Of a stretch of DNA of 64,000 nucleotides, positions 20,707 through 31,700 are shown piece by piece; position 1 is the first letter of the stretch, and every line of letters begins with the position of its first letter. Position numbers and translations under genes: made by a program. Source of the DNA: Dermacentor variabilis (lineage: Eukaryota; Arthropoda; Arachnida; Ixodida; Ixodidae); assembly GCF_050947875.1 (NCBI RefSeq), contig NC_134571.1, positions 387,001 through 451,000 on the forward strand, read 5' to 3'. Below the pieces are notes generated by a model, which was given only the letters and a program-made list of their open reading frames with translations, made no database searches and had not been told where the DNA came from.

Positions 20707-20723
20707 TCATCACTGATCACCAC
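17277..20723 (-). CDS. LINE-B copy 2 ORF: endonuclease-reverse transcriptase, intact
   Basis: One frame is open for 1148 codons, ending at 17277. The first ATG (20723) lies in gypsy flank DNA, not in the element. Within the element no ATG precedes the endonuclease core, where IGYINMQG carries the catalytic Asn. Further motifs are VTETHL, LLGDMNAH, SIGSDHK, then RT blocks YRPLTITSVIYRLA, AFLDITGAYDNV, LRQGCPLSPLLF, FYADDIVLL and a C-terminal Cys/His motif ending HILLEC. All expected catalytic residues are present, unlike copy 1. It could be a source of active enzyme if transcribed and started properly. The clade is not assigned. Confidence 0.88.
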   Translation of the reverse strand: MVISDDTRSGLATWGSRCCFFRGPAGAQEVRVGSNKEGPLGEHQKSIAVNKRKRRKARTRARHAIGYINMQGGRRKEKWAEIEEQLHREQIGVYAVTETHLRDSEEPPVIENYVWEGCNRTKSERKGGGVGMLIHQGAKWKRVNSQCQEHLWLSGTMSGKETWLGVTYLWTGINCTEKNKELVECISADIRGFGNGAEIVLLGDMNAHIQDLDGYTDNNGKSMLDLSEQHNLVIVNTGPKCEGQITWEVGNRQSTIDYCLMTEGIHDKLREMVIDEEGFSSIGSDHKRIILKMGYVVGKESNESKMASPNLNAEQIANIVTRVEEEIGKSPSKGWEYGELLSVVTTELRKEKQHVHWKGKKKPKSWWNKEIREAIAERQKASREHRQAKKAQLPQDEVTSKWEIYREKKSMVQILVQAKLKGESESWLSEIREKKKAAPRIFWNHIKLLGRKSTTIQQHILDEDENRLEGEAAINYIQKVTAESFQGKDEVVFEEKKSMKETQGGKELVLTNLNWKKAEEKIPKRTATGLDEVPVRLINELRPKSKEALVKAVEKTLKDRRIPDSWRQSRMNLIYKGKGEKDRIHSYRPLTITSVIYRLAMQAIKLKLQAWAENNGILGELQNGFRIGRRLDDNLFVVTQCIEISKAESRPMYVAFLDITGAYDNVDRSILWDILEGEGLGNDCIQLLREIYLENTVCVEWEGMRSAEKVHINKGLRQGCPLSPLLFMMYMVRMERALEKSNIGFNLSYKQAGTVIEQQLPGLFYADDIVLLANKQSDLQRLANICGQEGNNLGLKFSVRKSGVIVFNENSEQTVEIQGQETPRVTEYKYLGIWINEGNRYMETQEKTITVKGKRNAAIMKHRALWVYNRYEVLRGMWKGVMVPGLTFGNAVVCFKSGVQSGLDGNQRSVGRLALGAHGKTTNEAVQGDMGWTSIEVREAHSKIEYEERLRNMEESKWAGRVFRYLYRQNIDSQWRKRTRKLTSKYAACGVGNTATKNVKRKVREAELISWVAAMEKKPAMSNYLWGKNEIRKETIYDNSKGSSLLFEARSGCLRTRTYQARYKKEEEACACCGKARETTEHILLECEDVYPAVDLGTTGLLEALGFSGSSGKANRSAIDISKRRLEDWWKKSRETTKDGDVQKHSSQ

Positions 20724-22157
20724 GCACTCTGCTGGCTATCCTCGCTCAAGGACCCCACGGGACGACTCGCTCGCTGGGCGTTACGCCTGCAAGAATATAC
20801 CTTCTCTGCGGTGTATAAGACGGGACGCTTGCACCAGGATGCCGATTGTTTGTCCCGCTACCCCATCGACAAACCGGCTGATGCGGACGCCATCGCTTGC
20901 ATTTTCTCTGTGTCCCAGTTGCTTCAAATCGGCAACGAGCAACGGTGCGATCCTTCATTACGCGCCCTCATCGACCGTCTGGAGTCAACTCCTGGCGACG
21001 CCTCTCTCCAGATGCTTCTCCTTAAGGAGGAGACATTATACCGCCGCAATCTCGATCCACACGGCCTTGTCCTTCTGCTCGTCATTCCAATGTACCTGCG
21101 TTCGACTGTCCTCCAGCAACTTCACGATGCTCCCTTGGCTGGACACTTGGGCGTCTCGCGCACATACGACCGTGTACGCCGTCGATTCTTTGCGGCGCTA
21201 CGTTGCCGCTTGTGAGCCCTGTCAGCGCCGTAAGAAGCCCTCCACACCTCCAGCTGGATGTCTCCAGCCGATCGACATCCCACCCGAACCCTTTTTCCGT
21301 GTTGGTCTAGACCTTCTTGGACCATTTCCTCTCTCTCGGGCTCCGGAAATAAATGGGTCGCCGTCGCTACCGATTATGCTACGCGGTACGCAATCACCAG
21401 AGCCCTCCCGACAAGCTGTGCGACTGACGTTGCTGACTTTCTGCTGTATGACATCATTTTAGTGCACGGTGCTCCGCGCCAATTACTCACTGACCGTGGC
21501 CGCAGCTTTCTGTCGGCAGTCGTCGAGGACATCCTCCGCTCCTGCTCGACAAAGCACAATTTCAGCACGTCCTACCACCCCCAGACCAACGGCCTCACGG
21601 AGCGCCTCAACCGGACTATCACCAACATGCTTTCCAAGTACGTTGCGACCGACCACCACGACTGGGATCTTCACTTACCATATATGACGTTCGCATATAA
21701 TTCATCGCGTCACGACACCGCCGGCTATTCACCGTTCTATCTCCTATATGGCCGAGAACCCGTGTTGCCCTTGGACAGTTTGCTGCCCTCGGCCACACGT
21801 TCCGCCACTGAATACGCCCGCGACGCGATCGCACACGCCGACCATGCGCGCCAGCTCGCCCGCTCCCGTTTCGAGGCCTCACAGGAGCATCAGAGATGCC
21901 TCTATGATTGCCACCATTGTGACGTGCACTTTTCTCCGGGTTCTCTGGTGCTTCTCTGGTCACCCGTTCGCCGTGTGGGCCTTTCCGAAAAGCTGCTGTC
22001 GCGCTACACTGGCCCTTACCGTGTGGTACGACAAGTGACCGATGTCACGTATGAAATCATTCCCGCCGATCTCTCAGCGTCATCATCAGCTGCAAGTGAC
22101 ATCATTCACGTGGCAAGACTAAAACCCTACCACACACCTTACACCGCGGATGTGTAG
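20707..22157 (+). pseudogene. Gypsy-B pol, RNase H end and integrase (3' part)
   Basis: The frame resumes at [33 protein letters not shown] and CEPCQRRK are the integrase zinc-binding pairs, but about 15 bp are missing between them near 21200. The catalytic Asp, Asp and Glu are visible in ATDYATRYAIT, LLTDRGRSF and YHPQTNGLTERLNRT after a further frameshift near 21345. A GPYRVVRQVTD segment and IHVARLKPYHT end the protein at 22157. No chromodomain is seen. It would have inserted the cDNA; the frameshifts disable it. Confidence 0.88.
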
Positions 22158-22180
22158 GTTAAGCACCGGGACGGTGCTTC

Positions 22181-22195
22181 TACAGCCGGGGGTGA
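22181..22195 (+). promoter_or_regulatory. Gypsy-B polypurine-like tract
   Basis: ACAGCCGGGGGTGA lies directly before the 3' LTR, in the position of the plus-strand primer. It is G-rich rather than a clean purine run. Confidence 0.45.
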
Positions 22196-22343
22196 TGCTA
22201 CGGAACAGTCGCCACAGTGTGGCTGCACTGAGGAGGACGAAGACGACGTGTGTGCCGGTTTGATATAGCGTCGCCATTTTGGCCTCTGTGAGCTTACCTG
22301 TAAATAAATTGTAAACAGTATTCGGCTTCAGTTTCACGTAACA
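22196..22343 (+). repeat. Gypsy-B 3' LTR
   Basis: 148 bp, TGCTACGGAACAG...CACGTAACA. It matches the 5' LTR except for three substitutions and GGA inserted in the GAGGA run. ATAT follows as target duplication. Confidence 0.9.
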
Positions 22344-22472
22344 ATATCAACAATATTCTACCGTATTTGTGGTAAAAAAAATAATTTGAATCAACCTGAA
22401 CAGCAGCTCCTGGCATCAACTGCAAAAAGGAAACCCTTTCATGAAAGTGTATAAACATGCAAGACAGCCCAC

Positions 22473-22907
22473 CTGCGGGCCAAGCACATCCTGGGCCTCA
22501 GTGGCAAAGTGTATGCTGGGCTGCCGAAGGCTGAACAGGGCCCAGGCCTTGGATCGAAAGCTGACGCCGTGAAAACAGGCGAGTGAGACGTTCCCACCTC
22601 GCAGGTCCATGCTCCCGCCCACCAAGGTGCCATGCAGGGGCAGGCGTAGACCCCAGCCCAGCTGCAGGCCTGAGACCAGTGCTAGGGCCCCTTGCCAGTG
22701 TCGCTGATTGGCGTGTCGGCTCTCCTCTCCTCCTCCACCCATGCGGTCGGCACGACGTGGCCGAGGCCCAGCCAGCCGCATGGACGAGAACACACGTCTA
22801 CTACTGTGGAACTGCTGGGAGAAGAACTCCTCCAGCTTGGCACCCATCTTAGCCAGGTCGGGTGTGGTTGACTTGGAGATAAGCAACTGCAGTTGATCCC
22901 AGTGCAC
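22473..22907 (-). CDS. BLTP1: BLTP1/KIAA1109 (tweek)-like exon, 145 codons
   Basis: The minus strand is open across this segment. A CAG acceptor precedes GTGCACTGGGATC at 22907 and a GTGGGC donor follows CTTGGCCCGCAG at 22473. It starts and ends in phase 0, matching the phase 0 end of the 57356-57561 exon. The protein includes LLISKSTTPDLAKMG, LEEFFSQQF, GSMDLRGGNVSLACFHGV and SIHFATEAQ, which I recognise as the pattern of KIAA1109/BLTP1, a very large lipid-transfer protein at membrane contact sites. The middle (LAGPRPRRADRMGGGG) is variable. The assignment is from memory of the family. Confidence 0.7.
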
Positions 22908-24044
22908 CTGCGAGACCCATTGGAAACAGCTGCAAAAGCACTTTCTAGGGAGCACTCCACCACAATGATTTAAAAATATGTTTATATATTCATAACAGAG
23001 ATATTACCATGCAAACAAAACCAAAGTACCAGACTGAACCAGAACCATAAAAATGCACCCGAACTGCAATTGTGGCTGGATCTGAATAAAAACTGATATT
23101 CTTGGAATTTGCCCGAGCGTGAACTGAACACAAACCCAGGAAACTAATAGTAATGGTTATCGTGTGGAACGAAATGGTTCGAACAAGAGGGCAGCACCAA
23201 TACCTGAGTAGAAAATTGTTAGAACTCTTGAGTTGTGTTTTATGTGACAATGGGCACAGATGAAAGTTTATGATAGGTAACTGTGGCCATCTCAGCAGAG
23301 ACACTTGCATGTTTACACTTGGTCATGCCAGTTGTGCTCCATGGCTGAAACATTGCCTTAGGGCTACGCAGAATTAATGTTTGTTTGTCAATTACGCAAA
23401 CCGTTAGGTCAGACAAAGCTAGCAGTAAGAAAAAAGCCCCTTAAACTAAAAGGCCTGTAAAACATGCACTTGATAAATTTCCGCTGGTACTAACCAGTGC
23501 CTCTCTTCTCTAATTTCTTCCTAAAGCTTTTTTAACCAGTGGAAATCATATTAGGTTACGCCGGGTGACAATGAAAGATGTCAAAATGGTGTGCTCAAGG
23601 AGGGCAATAGTGACAGATCACAAACCACATGCCAATTCAATAACAAAAGAAAGAATGTGCTTATTTAGTATTTGGTCTTTTTCTATCCTTCTGGCACAAT
23701 GTGACAACTTGATGCTATGCGCAGAACATATAAATGTTATCTTTGTCGGGGATTGCTGCACAGCAATAGGAACACCGGTGAGTGCAATAGCATGCATTCT
23801 TGTAACAACAACACTGCTGCAGTGAATGAATGCTGTCACCTTCTCAGTGCACAGCAGTAAATAGCGTGCGAGATCTACTTTTGATGGGTCATAGTTGAAG
23901 GCTTGCTTGGTGGCTGCAAACAGAGAACAGACAACAATGCTCGTGGACGCAATAACTGATGCACCCAGGTACACAGTCCTCAGCCTGGGCTGAAACGCAT
24001 GCCTTTATTTCAAATGTACACAGATATATAGGGCGTTCTTTTTT
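22908..24044. other. Intron sequence, nothing recognised
   Basis: AT-rich sequence without a convincing coding segment, splice pair or repeat. Short ORFs here show no domain. It lies in the proposed long intron of the BLTP1-like gene. Confidence 0.5.
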
Positions 24045-24647
24045 GCTGTACCAAATTTAAAAAAATTGCCTGTGGCAGATAGCACAATTCTTACCTTTGA
24101 TCAAAATTACTCAATGAGGCGGCCATTACTTCTAATAGAAATCGAAATGCTTACTTGAATAATTAACTTAATTACATTAACTCCTTAATTATTTTACAAC
24201 ACGTATTTCAACCTACAAATGATAGCCTGTATGTTCACAACGCGTGTCCCCTTGGAATGAATTATCTGGGCTGCACCAGTTTCAAGATATTAATTTTCAA
24301 ACTGTCAGATGAAATGCATTGGTTTTCCAGTTACTTTCGTGCTTTAATTCGCAAAACAGCATTTTATTTAAGAAGGTAAATGGAACGCCAATGCATTTTA
24401 TCAGGCACTTTGAAAATTAATATCTTGGAAATGGTCAAGTCCAGAGAATTCTTTCCAAAAGGATATGCCTTGTGAACTCAGATGCCATAAAATAAACAAT
24501 AAAAAGGTTCATTAGCATAATTATGCTAATTATTTATTCAAGCATTTTGATTTCTAATATAGGTAATGGCTGCCTTATCGAGTAATTTAGATCAAGGGTT
24601 ACACTTGCGCTACTTGCCACAGGCGATTTTTAAAAATTTGGTGCAGC
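24045..24647. mobile_element. Long foldback element (~600 bp)
   Basis: Nearly the whole length is an imperfect palindrome. The left arm begins GCTGTACCAAATTT and the right arm, inverted, begins GCTGCACCAAATTT. Similarity continues through TTGCCTGTGGCA, GATCAAAATTACTC, GGCNGCCATTAC and AATTTTCAAA. The arms approach 280 bp, with a short AT-rich centre near 24345. No coding capacity. This is the form of a foldback MITE; the superfamily is unknown. Confidence 0.8.
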
Positions 24648-25239
24648 TTGACCCGAGCAGCATTGACCTGAGCACCAACATCTGACGAACGTCTGCTTCC
24701 CAAGTTGCACACCCTCAAGGTGTGTCGCCATCATGGTTGAAGCACGTTACGTTAGGAATCTTTTCAATGCAAGCCTGGAATGCAGCATTTATCGCATAGC
24801 TGATATGCATGCTGCATGACATACTTGCATGGGAGAACATGAAGCTAAAGTTTGTTCGACTTCTAGGAAATTGTGTTATTGTTGCCGACATAAGTGCGAA
24901 AGGAAATATGCTACTCATGTCGCTCGGTGCGAGAATAGTCGTGCATAGTCGTCAAGTACACTATAGCATCGCAAAGGGATGAGACACCATGAAATCACCC
25001 ATAAGCTGAGGAATAGCCTCTGAGCTTAGTGCATCACAGGTGCCAAAATCACAACATACTCTCTTCTTTATTTTAACATGTTGGTAATATTAGTAGAAGT
25101 TAGTATTGAAAATGCCAAACATGCACTAGCGTACTACACTATACACACCCCAAATTACTCAATACACATACTTTACACCATATACAGTAAGCGACCGCTT
25201 TCGTACATAATGTCTTTGAACCAAGCAGGTGGTCGGTGT
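24648..25239. other. Intron sequence, nothing recognised
   Basis: No gene or repeat is supported here. A TATA-rich stretch near 25160-25200 is unremarkable in an AT-rich intron. Confidence 0.4.
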
Positions 25240-28150
25240 TCTTGTATTCGCTGCTCAGCTGGCAGCAGACTGCACCGCCAAAAGCTGGGACTGTGGTGTG
25301 CCAGATGAAAAAAGGTGCACCATGGCAGCAGCAGGTGGTGGTGTCTGTACCGCGACAGAAGGAGGTTGTGGCATCTTGGTCAAAAGCTCATGAAGATGAA
25401 GCCTGCACCTCTGCGGAACCTTGGAGAGTTTTGATGCACTCCAGTTCGTGCCATCTTGTAGCCTGAAGACCCTTGCCTCTTCATGACTTCAGCTTGTGGT
25501 GAAAAGGAGGAGTCTTCTTTGAAGTCAACGAATGGCCTTCTTGATGAGAACAAAACCTGCTACTGCTACTGTTCTTTTCTTGGTAGCTCTTCTCTTGTTT
25601 GCATACTGCTTGCTGTGTTGCTATTGGTACTAGACTCTTTGGTGTAATTGGGAGAGCACCTTAGCCAGATCTTCAGTAAAGGCTGGCGCTGAAAAACACA
25701 CCACATCCAACCTGGCTTGGGGCATTCTACCAAGCAATTAAACTGTTGGAACAACATCAGTCATTTCCTGTAGAGTGCATCTGTAGATGCCGAGATATTC
25801 TGTGACTGATTGGCGGAGTAGTTGCTGCTCAGGAAGTGACACCAGCACATGTTTTTAAAGGGGCCCTGAACGACTTTTTATTGAAATGGAGAAAGGCATT
25901 TGAAGTAAAAATAGGCTATTTGAGAAATACTTTGCCGTAAAAGGTACTTCAATGTGTTGAGCAGAAGCGGAGTTATTGGCAATCAAACACGGCCTCCGCT
26001 GTGCTGCCGTTCCTTCTTCAGTGCCTTGCACTGCGAAGGCTACGGCGGAGCTGGGTGTGCCCACAACGCTCCCTCTTCTAAATGTCACTGTGGCGCGCAG
26101 TTGAAATTTGATTTTGGATGTTAACGCAGACGCCACGATTTTCGATTTTGGTGCCTATGGCATGCTAAATGTAAGCGAAATGCGTTTCTCCTCAGCGAGC
26201 CACAATGCGCTTTGCCAGTGGACTCGTGGTGGTGCCCTGTGGCAGTTGCAGTATCTACACTACGTAGCTGACCACAGCTACCAGTAGCAGCTGCATATGA
26301 GAATGTGCGTTATTACGAAATAAAGTGTCCAGAAGAGAATTAGGAGCAGGCTTCTATTGAAAAGAGAGCGTTTGAGAGAAGAGTGACTCTGTGCTCCACT
26401 TGAGGGTTCCACGCACCGCGTACGACAGCAAAACTTGGCTGAGATGTTCACAGCAGCGTATGCTGCCCGCAGACTATGTTATTTCACCAAGCCCGAGGGG
26501 TGACTCAGGGCCCCTCTAAGCACTTGATTAAACTGTTCTATTTGCATGTTAGTCTGTCGATAACAGACTGATGAGTGAGACAGGTGGATGGCTTGCTCTT
26601 GAATAAATTCAGTGAATTCATGAGAAGTGAATTGTGGCCCGCTGTCACCGACTATTTCTTCAGGATAGCCCTCTCAAGAAAAAGTGCTAGCTAGAAACTC
26701 CTTGACCGTGCTTGTGGATACATTGCTACAGAAATATACCTGTGGCCATTTGGAGTGGTAATCCACAACAGTGATGACAAACCTGTTCTTGTGTGGTGCA
26801 TGCTTCAGGGGCCCAACAATGTCAGCGCCAAACTTTTGCTATGGCCGCGCATTCCGCAAGCTCTAAGGGTACTGGTACTGGCAGACTTGTCTGCCCCTTG
26901 TAGGATGTTAGGATGTGCCCTGCAGGCACATCCTACAGTTCCTTATGGCCAATTCTACTCTGCTTGTCTGTCTGAGGCCACCAGAATTGCTTGCAAATTC
27001 GTGCCTTTGTGCGTTGATGCGCTGGTACATCTCATGTGTAGATGGGATGATCTGAACAGAAAAGGATGATGGAACCAGCCACTGTGCACACAGTAATAAT
27101 TCATCCCCCATTGAAAGTTCTTCAAGAATGTTGAGAATGGGTTAATCTCTTGAGGAATGGACTTGTGCAGTGGCCAAAAAGTCATTATGAAGGACATCGC
27201 CTGTTGTAGACGGGCATCAACAAAGACAGCTTTCTTGAATTATTCTTTTGTCACACAAGCGCGCACAACAAGTGAGAATATATTCTTCCATGGCAAGCTC
27301 AGTTTCTGAACTAGGAACTGGCAGACAAGGAAGAGCATCTGCTACTGTTTTCATAGACCCATTTTTGTACGCAACCGCAAAACTGTAGCAAAGCAGCCTT
27401 CCGCACCAGCATGCAATATGAAGGGGGTGCTTCCCAGATTCTTGTGATGATAGCAAAGACACCAACCCCTGACAATCTGTTCAGAGTTGGAACCGGTGAC
27501 CCCAAATGTAGGTATGTTATCGTTCACATGCCTAGCTGTAAGCAAATGCTTTGTGTTCTCTGACCGAGTACTTTCATTCAGTTGTTGATGGTATACATTA
27601 TGCGAAAGCTATTGTGCCCATTTTATGCCCATCTTGCTGTTGCAAGACTGCTCCAAGTCTGCAGTCAGATTCGTCAGTTGACACAACCATTGGTAGTGCT
27701 GGGTCGAAGCACTGTATGTGATGAAAGAAGTTTGACTCTCCTGAAACTGCTGTCTGCTTATGACGAAATTAACAATCGATTTTGATGCTGTAAGTTTCAT
27801 AGGTTCTACCACCTGAGCCAACCGACAAACAAACGGAGGGTGGCTACATTTGTTGGTAATGGCGTGTTTCAATAGAGTTTACTTACTTTGGAAGCAGTGC
27901 AATACCATTAGCAGTGACCTTGTGTGCTCGAAATGTCAGTTCTTGAATGTCGGAAAGGCATTTGTTGTACAGCTTCAAGCCTGCTTCCTTGATCATTTAC
28001 AGGACAGCTTTCAAGTTCAGGAGGTGCTTTTGTGCACTATTCCCGAAAACAATGACGGCGTCTGTGTAGAATGTACACCAGAAGAGCGTGTAATAAACCT
28101 TGCCATTAACTTCTGGATTGCCCGCTTAGAATAAACAAGCAGGGAAATGC
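25240..28150 (-). pseudogene. Gypsy-E pol relic (RT to integrase tail), with nested MITE
   Basis: Decayed minus-strand pol from a gypsy lineage different from B, C and D. RT: CTFYTDAVIVFG near 28070, with the second catalytic Asp replaced by Ala, then KEAGLKLYNKC and ELTFRAHKVTANGIALLPK. RNase H: DPALPMVVSTDESD (about 27695). Linker: YKNGSMKTVADALPCLP (about 27365). Integrase: VDYHSKWPQVYFC, GDSGPQFTSHEF and the Glu region IEQFNQVLRGAL (about 26760-26530). After the MITE at 25859-26515 it continues IYRCTLQEMTDVVP, LLGRMPQARLDVV, and the RLQDGTNWSASKLSKVP tail. Many stops and frameshifts. No LTR of its own is recognised. Confidence 0.8.
25859..26515. mobile_element. TTAA-type MITE (Kolobok/T2-like) in gypsy-E
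   Basis: The left end is TTAAAGGGGCCCTGAACG; the right end, inverted, is CTTAGAGGGGCCCTGAGTC, so the flanking TTAA has become CTAA on the right. It separates two parts of the gypsy-E integrase that join in sense. No ORF is visible. The ends match the two larger TTAA elements at 48428 and 53742. Confidence 0.7.
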
Positions 28151-28169
28151 ATGGCGCAGGTAGGAGTAA

Positions 28170-28411
28170 AAGGCTTAGAAAATTCTCCTTGAACACTTGT
28201 TCAGACAAAATAGAGATGGATAAATAAATAAAGATGGGCACACCTACACTCAGAAAAACAGGTTGTACTGAAATCACAACAATAGCGGCAAGCACAGGCG
28301 GCAAATGCCGAAAATTTGATCTCCTGGTGAAGCGCGTCGGCTTTTATATATGACTTGTCGAAGGTTCCAGCGTAATTGCTGGTGTCCGCGTGCCTTCCTG
28401 AAAGTACTACA
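28170..28411 (-). repeat. LTR, probably the 3' LTR of gypsy-C
   Basis: On the minus strand TGTAGTACTTTCAGG starts a segment containing CAATTACGCTGGAACCTTCG, a TATATAAAAGCCGACGCG core promoter at about 28333-28350, and a TTATTTATTT end. This is the form of a tick gypsy LTR as I remember it. It is in the right place and strand to end gypsy-C. No 5' partner is seen near 33030, so the pairing is inference. Confidence 0.55.
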
Positions 28412-28760
28412 CATTTCGTGTTGCACATACAATCAGATTACACAAGGTTCGGTGACAACAGACAACGGATAAAACCATTGATAACATTTGAGAAACTTCA
28501 GCCACAGAAAGGCACGTCTTGTGCTGAGTGATAATACTGCAACATAGTTGGGTTGTAAAGAATGTTCACTGAATATATAAACAATTTATACAAATGTCAA
28601 TATACTCATTGAGTATATTGACGTTGACTATACTGACCGCAGATTGAGCAACAATGGCCTTGAGCTGGGCACTGCTACGACAAAGCCTCACACTTTTTTA
28701 TTGCGATAGCAATTAGACGGCCACTCCCTGTCGTGGCCTGTGAGGCGATGCTGTAGGCTT
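28412..28760. other. Between gypsy-C integrase and LTR; small palindrome
   Basis: It probably belongs to the decayed 3' end of gypsy-C. CAATATACTCATTGAGTATATTG at 28598-28620 is a short palindrome. No protein similarity is readable. Confidence 0.4.
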
Positions 28761-28763
28761 AGG

Positions 28764-31700
28764 TCACAAATGGTAAAACGAGATCCCAGTTAGGTTGTTG
28801 GACACAATGTACATGGATAGCATATCGCCCAAAGTGCAACTGAATCGCTCAGTTATGCCGTTAGTCTGTGGGTGATAGGCAGTAGTGGTGCGACAGACAG
28901 TACGGCATGCAGTAAGGAGTGCGTTAACTACCTCAGAAAGGAAGACCCATCCTCTGTCACTGAGAAGTGCCTGGGGTGCACTATGGCGAAGTATAAAGTG
29001 TTGCAAGAGGAAGGATGAAACATCGCGGGCAGTGGCGGTTGGTAGGGCAGCTGTGTCTGCATAACGCGTGAGGTGATCTACGGCAACAACAACCCAGCGA
29101 TTCCCAGAAGGCGTGTACGGTAGAGGGCCGTAGAGGTTGATGCTAACGCGTTCGAATGGTCAAGAGGGGCGCGGGATTGGCTGCAAGGGACCACAAGGAC
29201 GGCAAGCAGGAGACTTGTGGCGTTGGCATTCTGAACATGAGCTGATGTACGTCTGCAGAACACTGTACATCCCACGCCAATAAAAGCGCAAGCGGAGCCT
29301 GGTGTATGTTTTGAAGAGGCCAGCGCGGGCGCATTGCGCATTTGCATGGAAAGCAGAGCACACATCTGTGTGGAGGTGGCGATGGACGACGAACAACCAC
29401 TTGCGACTGTTTGAAGCATAGTTGCGGCAATAGAGCAGTCCATCCCGTACCGTAAAGTGAGAAGCTTGATGGCAGAGAGCACGGGAAGGACGAGTCGCCA
29501 GGAAGTCAGATAGGCAATCCAAATGAGCTGCAATCCACAGATCCTTGCGCTGCTCCGCAGCCATATCGATGAGCGCTGGTGATGAAAACACAGTGTCGAT
29601 GGCAGAAAGGCAAGTTTCGTCACCTGACGTAGGGGAGTGAGAGAGAGCGCCTGTGTCGAAGTCTTGTAACCGGAGGGCCCAGCGGGCGAGGCTGCATGAT
29701 GGGTCTTTACATGTTGACAGCCAACATAAGGCATGATGGTCGGCAACGACATTGAAGGGACGGCCGTGCAGGTATGGTCGAAATTTTTCAAGGGCCCAAA
29801 TGATAGCTAAGCACTCCTTTTCAGTTACGGAGTAATTAGAATTGGCCTTGGTTAGTGTCCTGCTGGCATAGGCTACTATGTATATGCTGTATCTACTTTT
29901 GAGCTGAGCGAGGACAGCGCCAAGTCCTACACCGCTGGCATCCATGTTAACTTCTGTGGGAGCCAGGGGTCAAAATGGCGCCATACGGGCGGCGATGTGA
30001 GCAGACAGCGCAACGTTGTAAATGCGTCCTCACAAGCTGGGGACCAGGCAGAAAGGCTGGTGTCGCCTCACAGAAGTTGGGTTAATGGAGCAATAATAGA
30101 AGCAAAATTCCGGGATAAAACGACGAAAGTATGAGCAGAGCCCGATGAGCCTTCGAAGTTCCTTCAGGGTCGTTGGTTTCAGAAAATCGGTGACAGAGCA
30201 ATGTTTAGAAGCATCGGGTAAAATGGCGTCTTTGGAAACCACGTGCCCGAGTATCGTTAGTTACTTGGCTCCAAAGCAACATTTCTTCATATTGAGTTGG
30301 AGGCCCACATTAGTTAAGCACTGCAAGACATGCTCGAGACAGCACAGATGAGAGGTGAAGTCACGAGAAAAGACGACCACATCATCAAGGTAACATAAGC
30401 ACGTCTTCCATTTTAGACCACGGAGGAAATTGTCCATCATCCATTCAAAAGTAGAAGGAGCATTGCAAAGACCAAACGGCATAACGTTAAATTCATACAG
30501 GCCATCTGTTGTTACAAAAGCTGTTTTTGGGTGATTGGCCAGTGCCATGGGCACTTGCCGATAGCCAGAACGTAAGTCGAGTGGGAAAAAGTACACTGTG
30601 CCTTGCAAAGAATCGAAGGTGTCATCAATGCACGGCAAAGGATATACATCTCTGCGCGTTATTTTATTAAGACGGTGACAGCCCACGTAAAACTGGATGG
30701 CCCATCCTTTTTCTTCACAAGGACTACAGTGGACAACAAGGGACTGTTAGAAAGTTGAACAACTCCACACTGAAGCATATCGCTGACTTGGTCTTCAATA
30801 GCACGGCACTCTGTGGGTGACACGCGATAAGGTCGCTGGCGCAGCGGAGTATGGACGCCTGTATCTATCTCGTGCTACACCCTCGATGTGCAGCCCAAAG
30901 TAGCTTGTTGACAATCAAATGTATAGGAGTACTTGCGAAGCAGGTTGAAAAAGCTGGGAACGTTGTATGATGCTCAGGTTGGGATCTATAGAACTGTTGA
31001 AGACATCTGGGGGAAACAAGGGGCAAACAGGACAACAAGCCAATGTACTGATCTCGGAGCAAGTGCCATCAACAGGGGCATCGAAGATGGTCGTAGAATT
31101 GTTACGCTCAAGACGTCCAAGGCACTCACTGCGACGCAAAGGGGCGAAGCACAATTGTTGGATACAAGCATATGAGTGAAGCTCCCGTTGACAGTGAGGA
31201 CAACGAAGGGAAGAGAACATTGACGATGAACAAAAATATGCGACGGTGTAAAAAGAGCAGTGGTATCTGTAAAACTGTTGTAGCAGGCAGTTGCAATCAC
31301 AGATGAGTGCGGAGGGATCGTAGTGTCATCAGCAATGAGCAGCTTGGCGCCGGAATCATCAACATCATCAAGTTGGGCGTCAGGAAGCGGTGGAAATTCA
31401 ACTTTGGCGCGAGAACAGTCAAGGATGGCCTTGTAATCGGAAAGAAAGTCTCACCTCAAGATGGTGTCATATGAGCATGAAGACAGAAAAACAAATTCGA
31501 CTGGGTATGCGAGTCCTTGAGTGGTGATGCAGGTAGTGCATGCAGCAACAGGGGTAATGTGCTCTGCGCTTGCTGTACGGAGCAACAAGGCAGACAAGGG
31601 TGTCATTACTTTTCTGAGCGAGAGACAAAGTTTTTTAGTAATGACAGAAACGGCGGCTCCTGTGTCGACTAGTGCAAGTTCAACGATTCCATCTACAGAT

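Larger units (their letters stand above)
13683..22343 (+). mobile_element. Gypsy-B: full-length Ty3/gypsy retrotransposon, split by LINE-B copy 2
   Basis: Two LTRs (13683-13827 and 22196-22343) flank gag and pol in the order gag, protease, RT, RNase H, integrase. Direct ATAT repeats at 13679-13682 and 22344-22347 are the target duplication. The LTRs differ by three substitutions and one 3 bp indel, so the insertion is fairly recent. LINE-B copy 2 (17109-20706) sits in the RNase H region. Gag and pol carry stops and frameshifts. Confidence 0.92.

Noticed and set aside
20707..20723. ATG at 20723 as the true start of the LINE-B protein
   Set aside because: These bases are gypsy-B pol (ITDHH on the other strand). 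Copy 1 lacks them.
22583..22896. Plus-strand frames over the BLTP1-like exon
   Set aside because: Shadows of the GC-rich minus-strand exon; they have no splice signals or family similarity.
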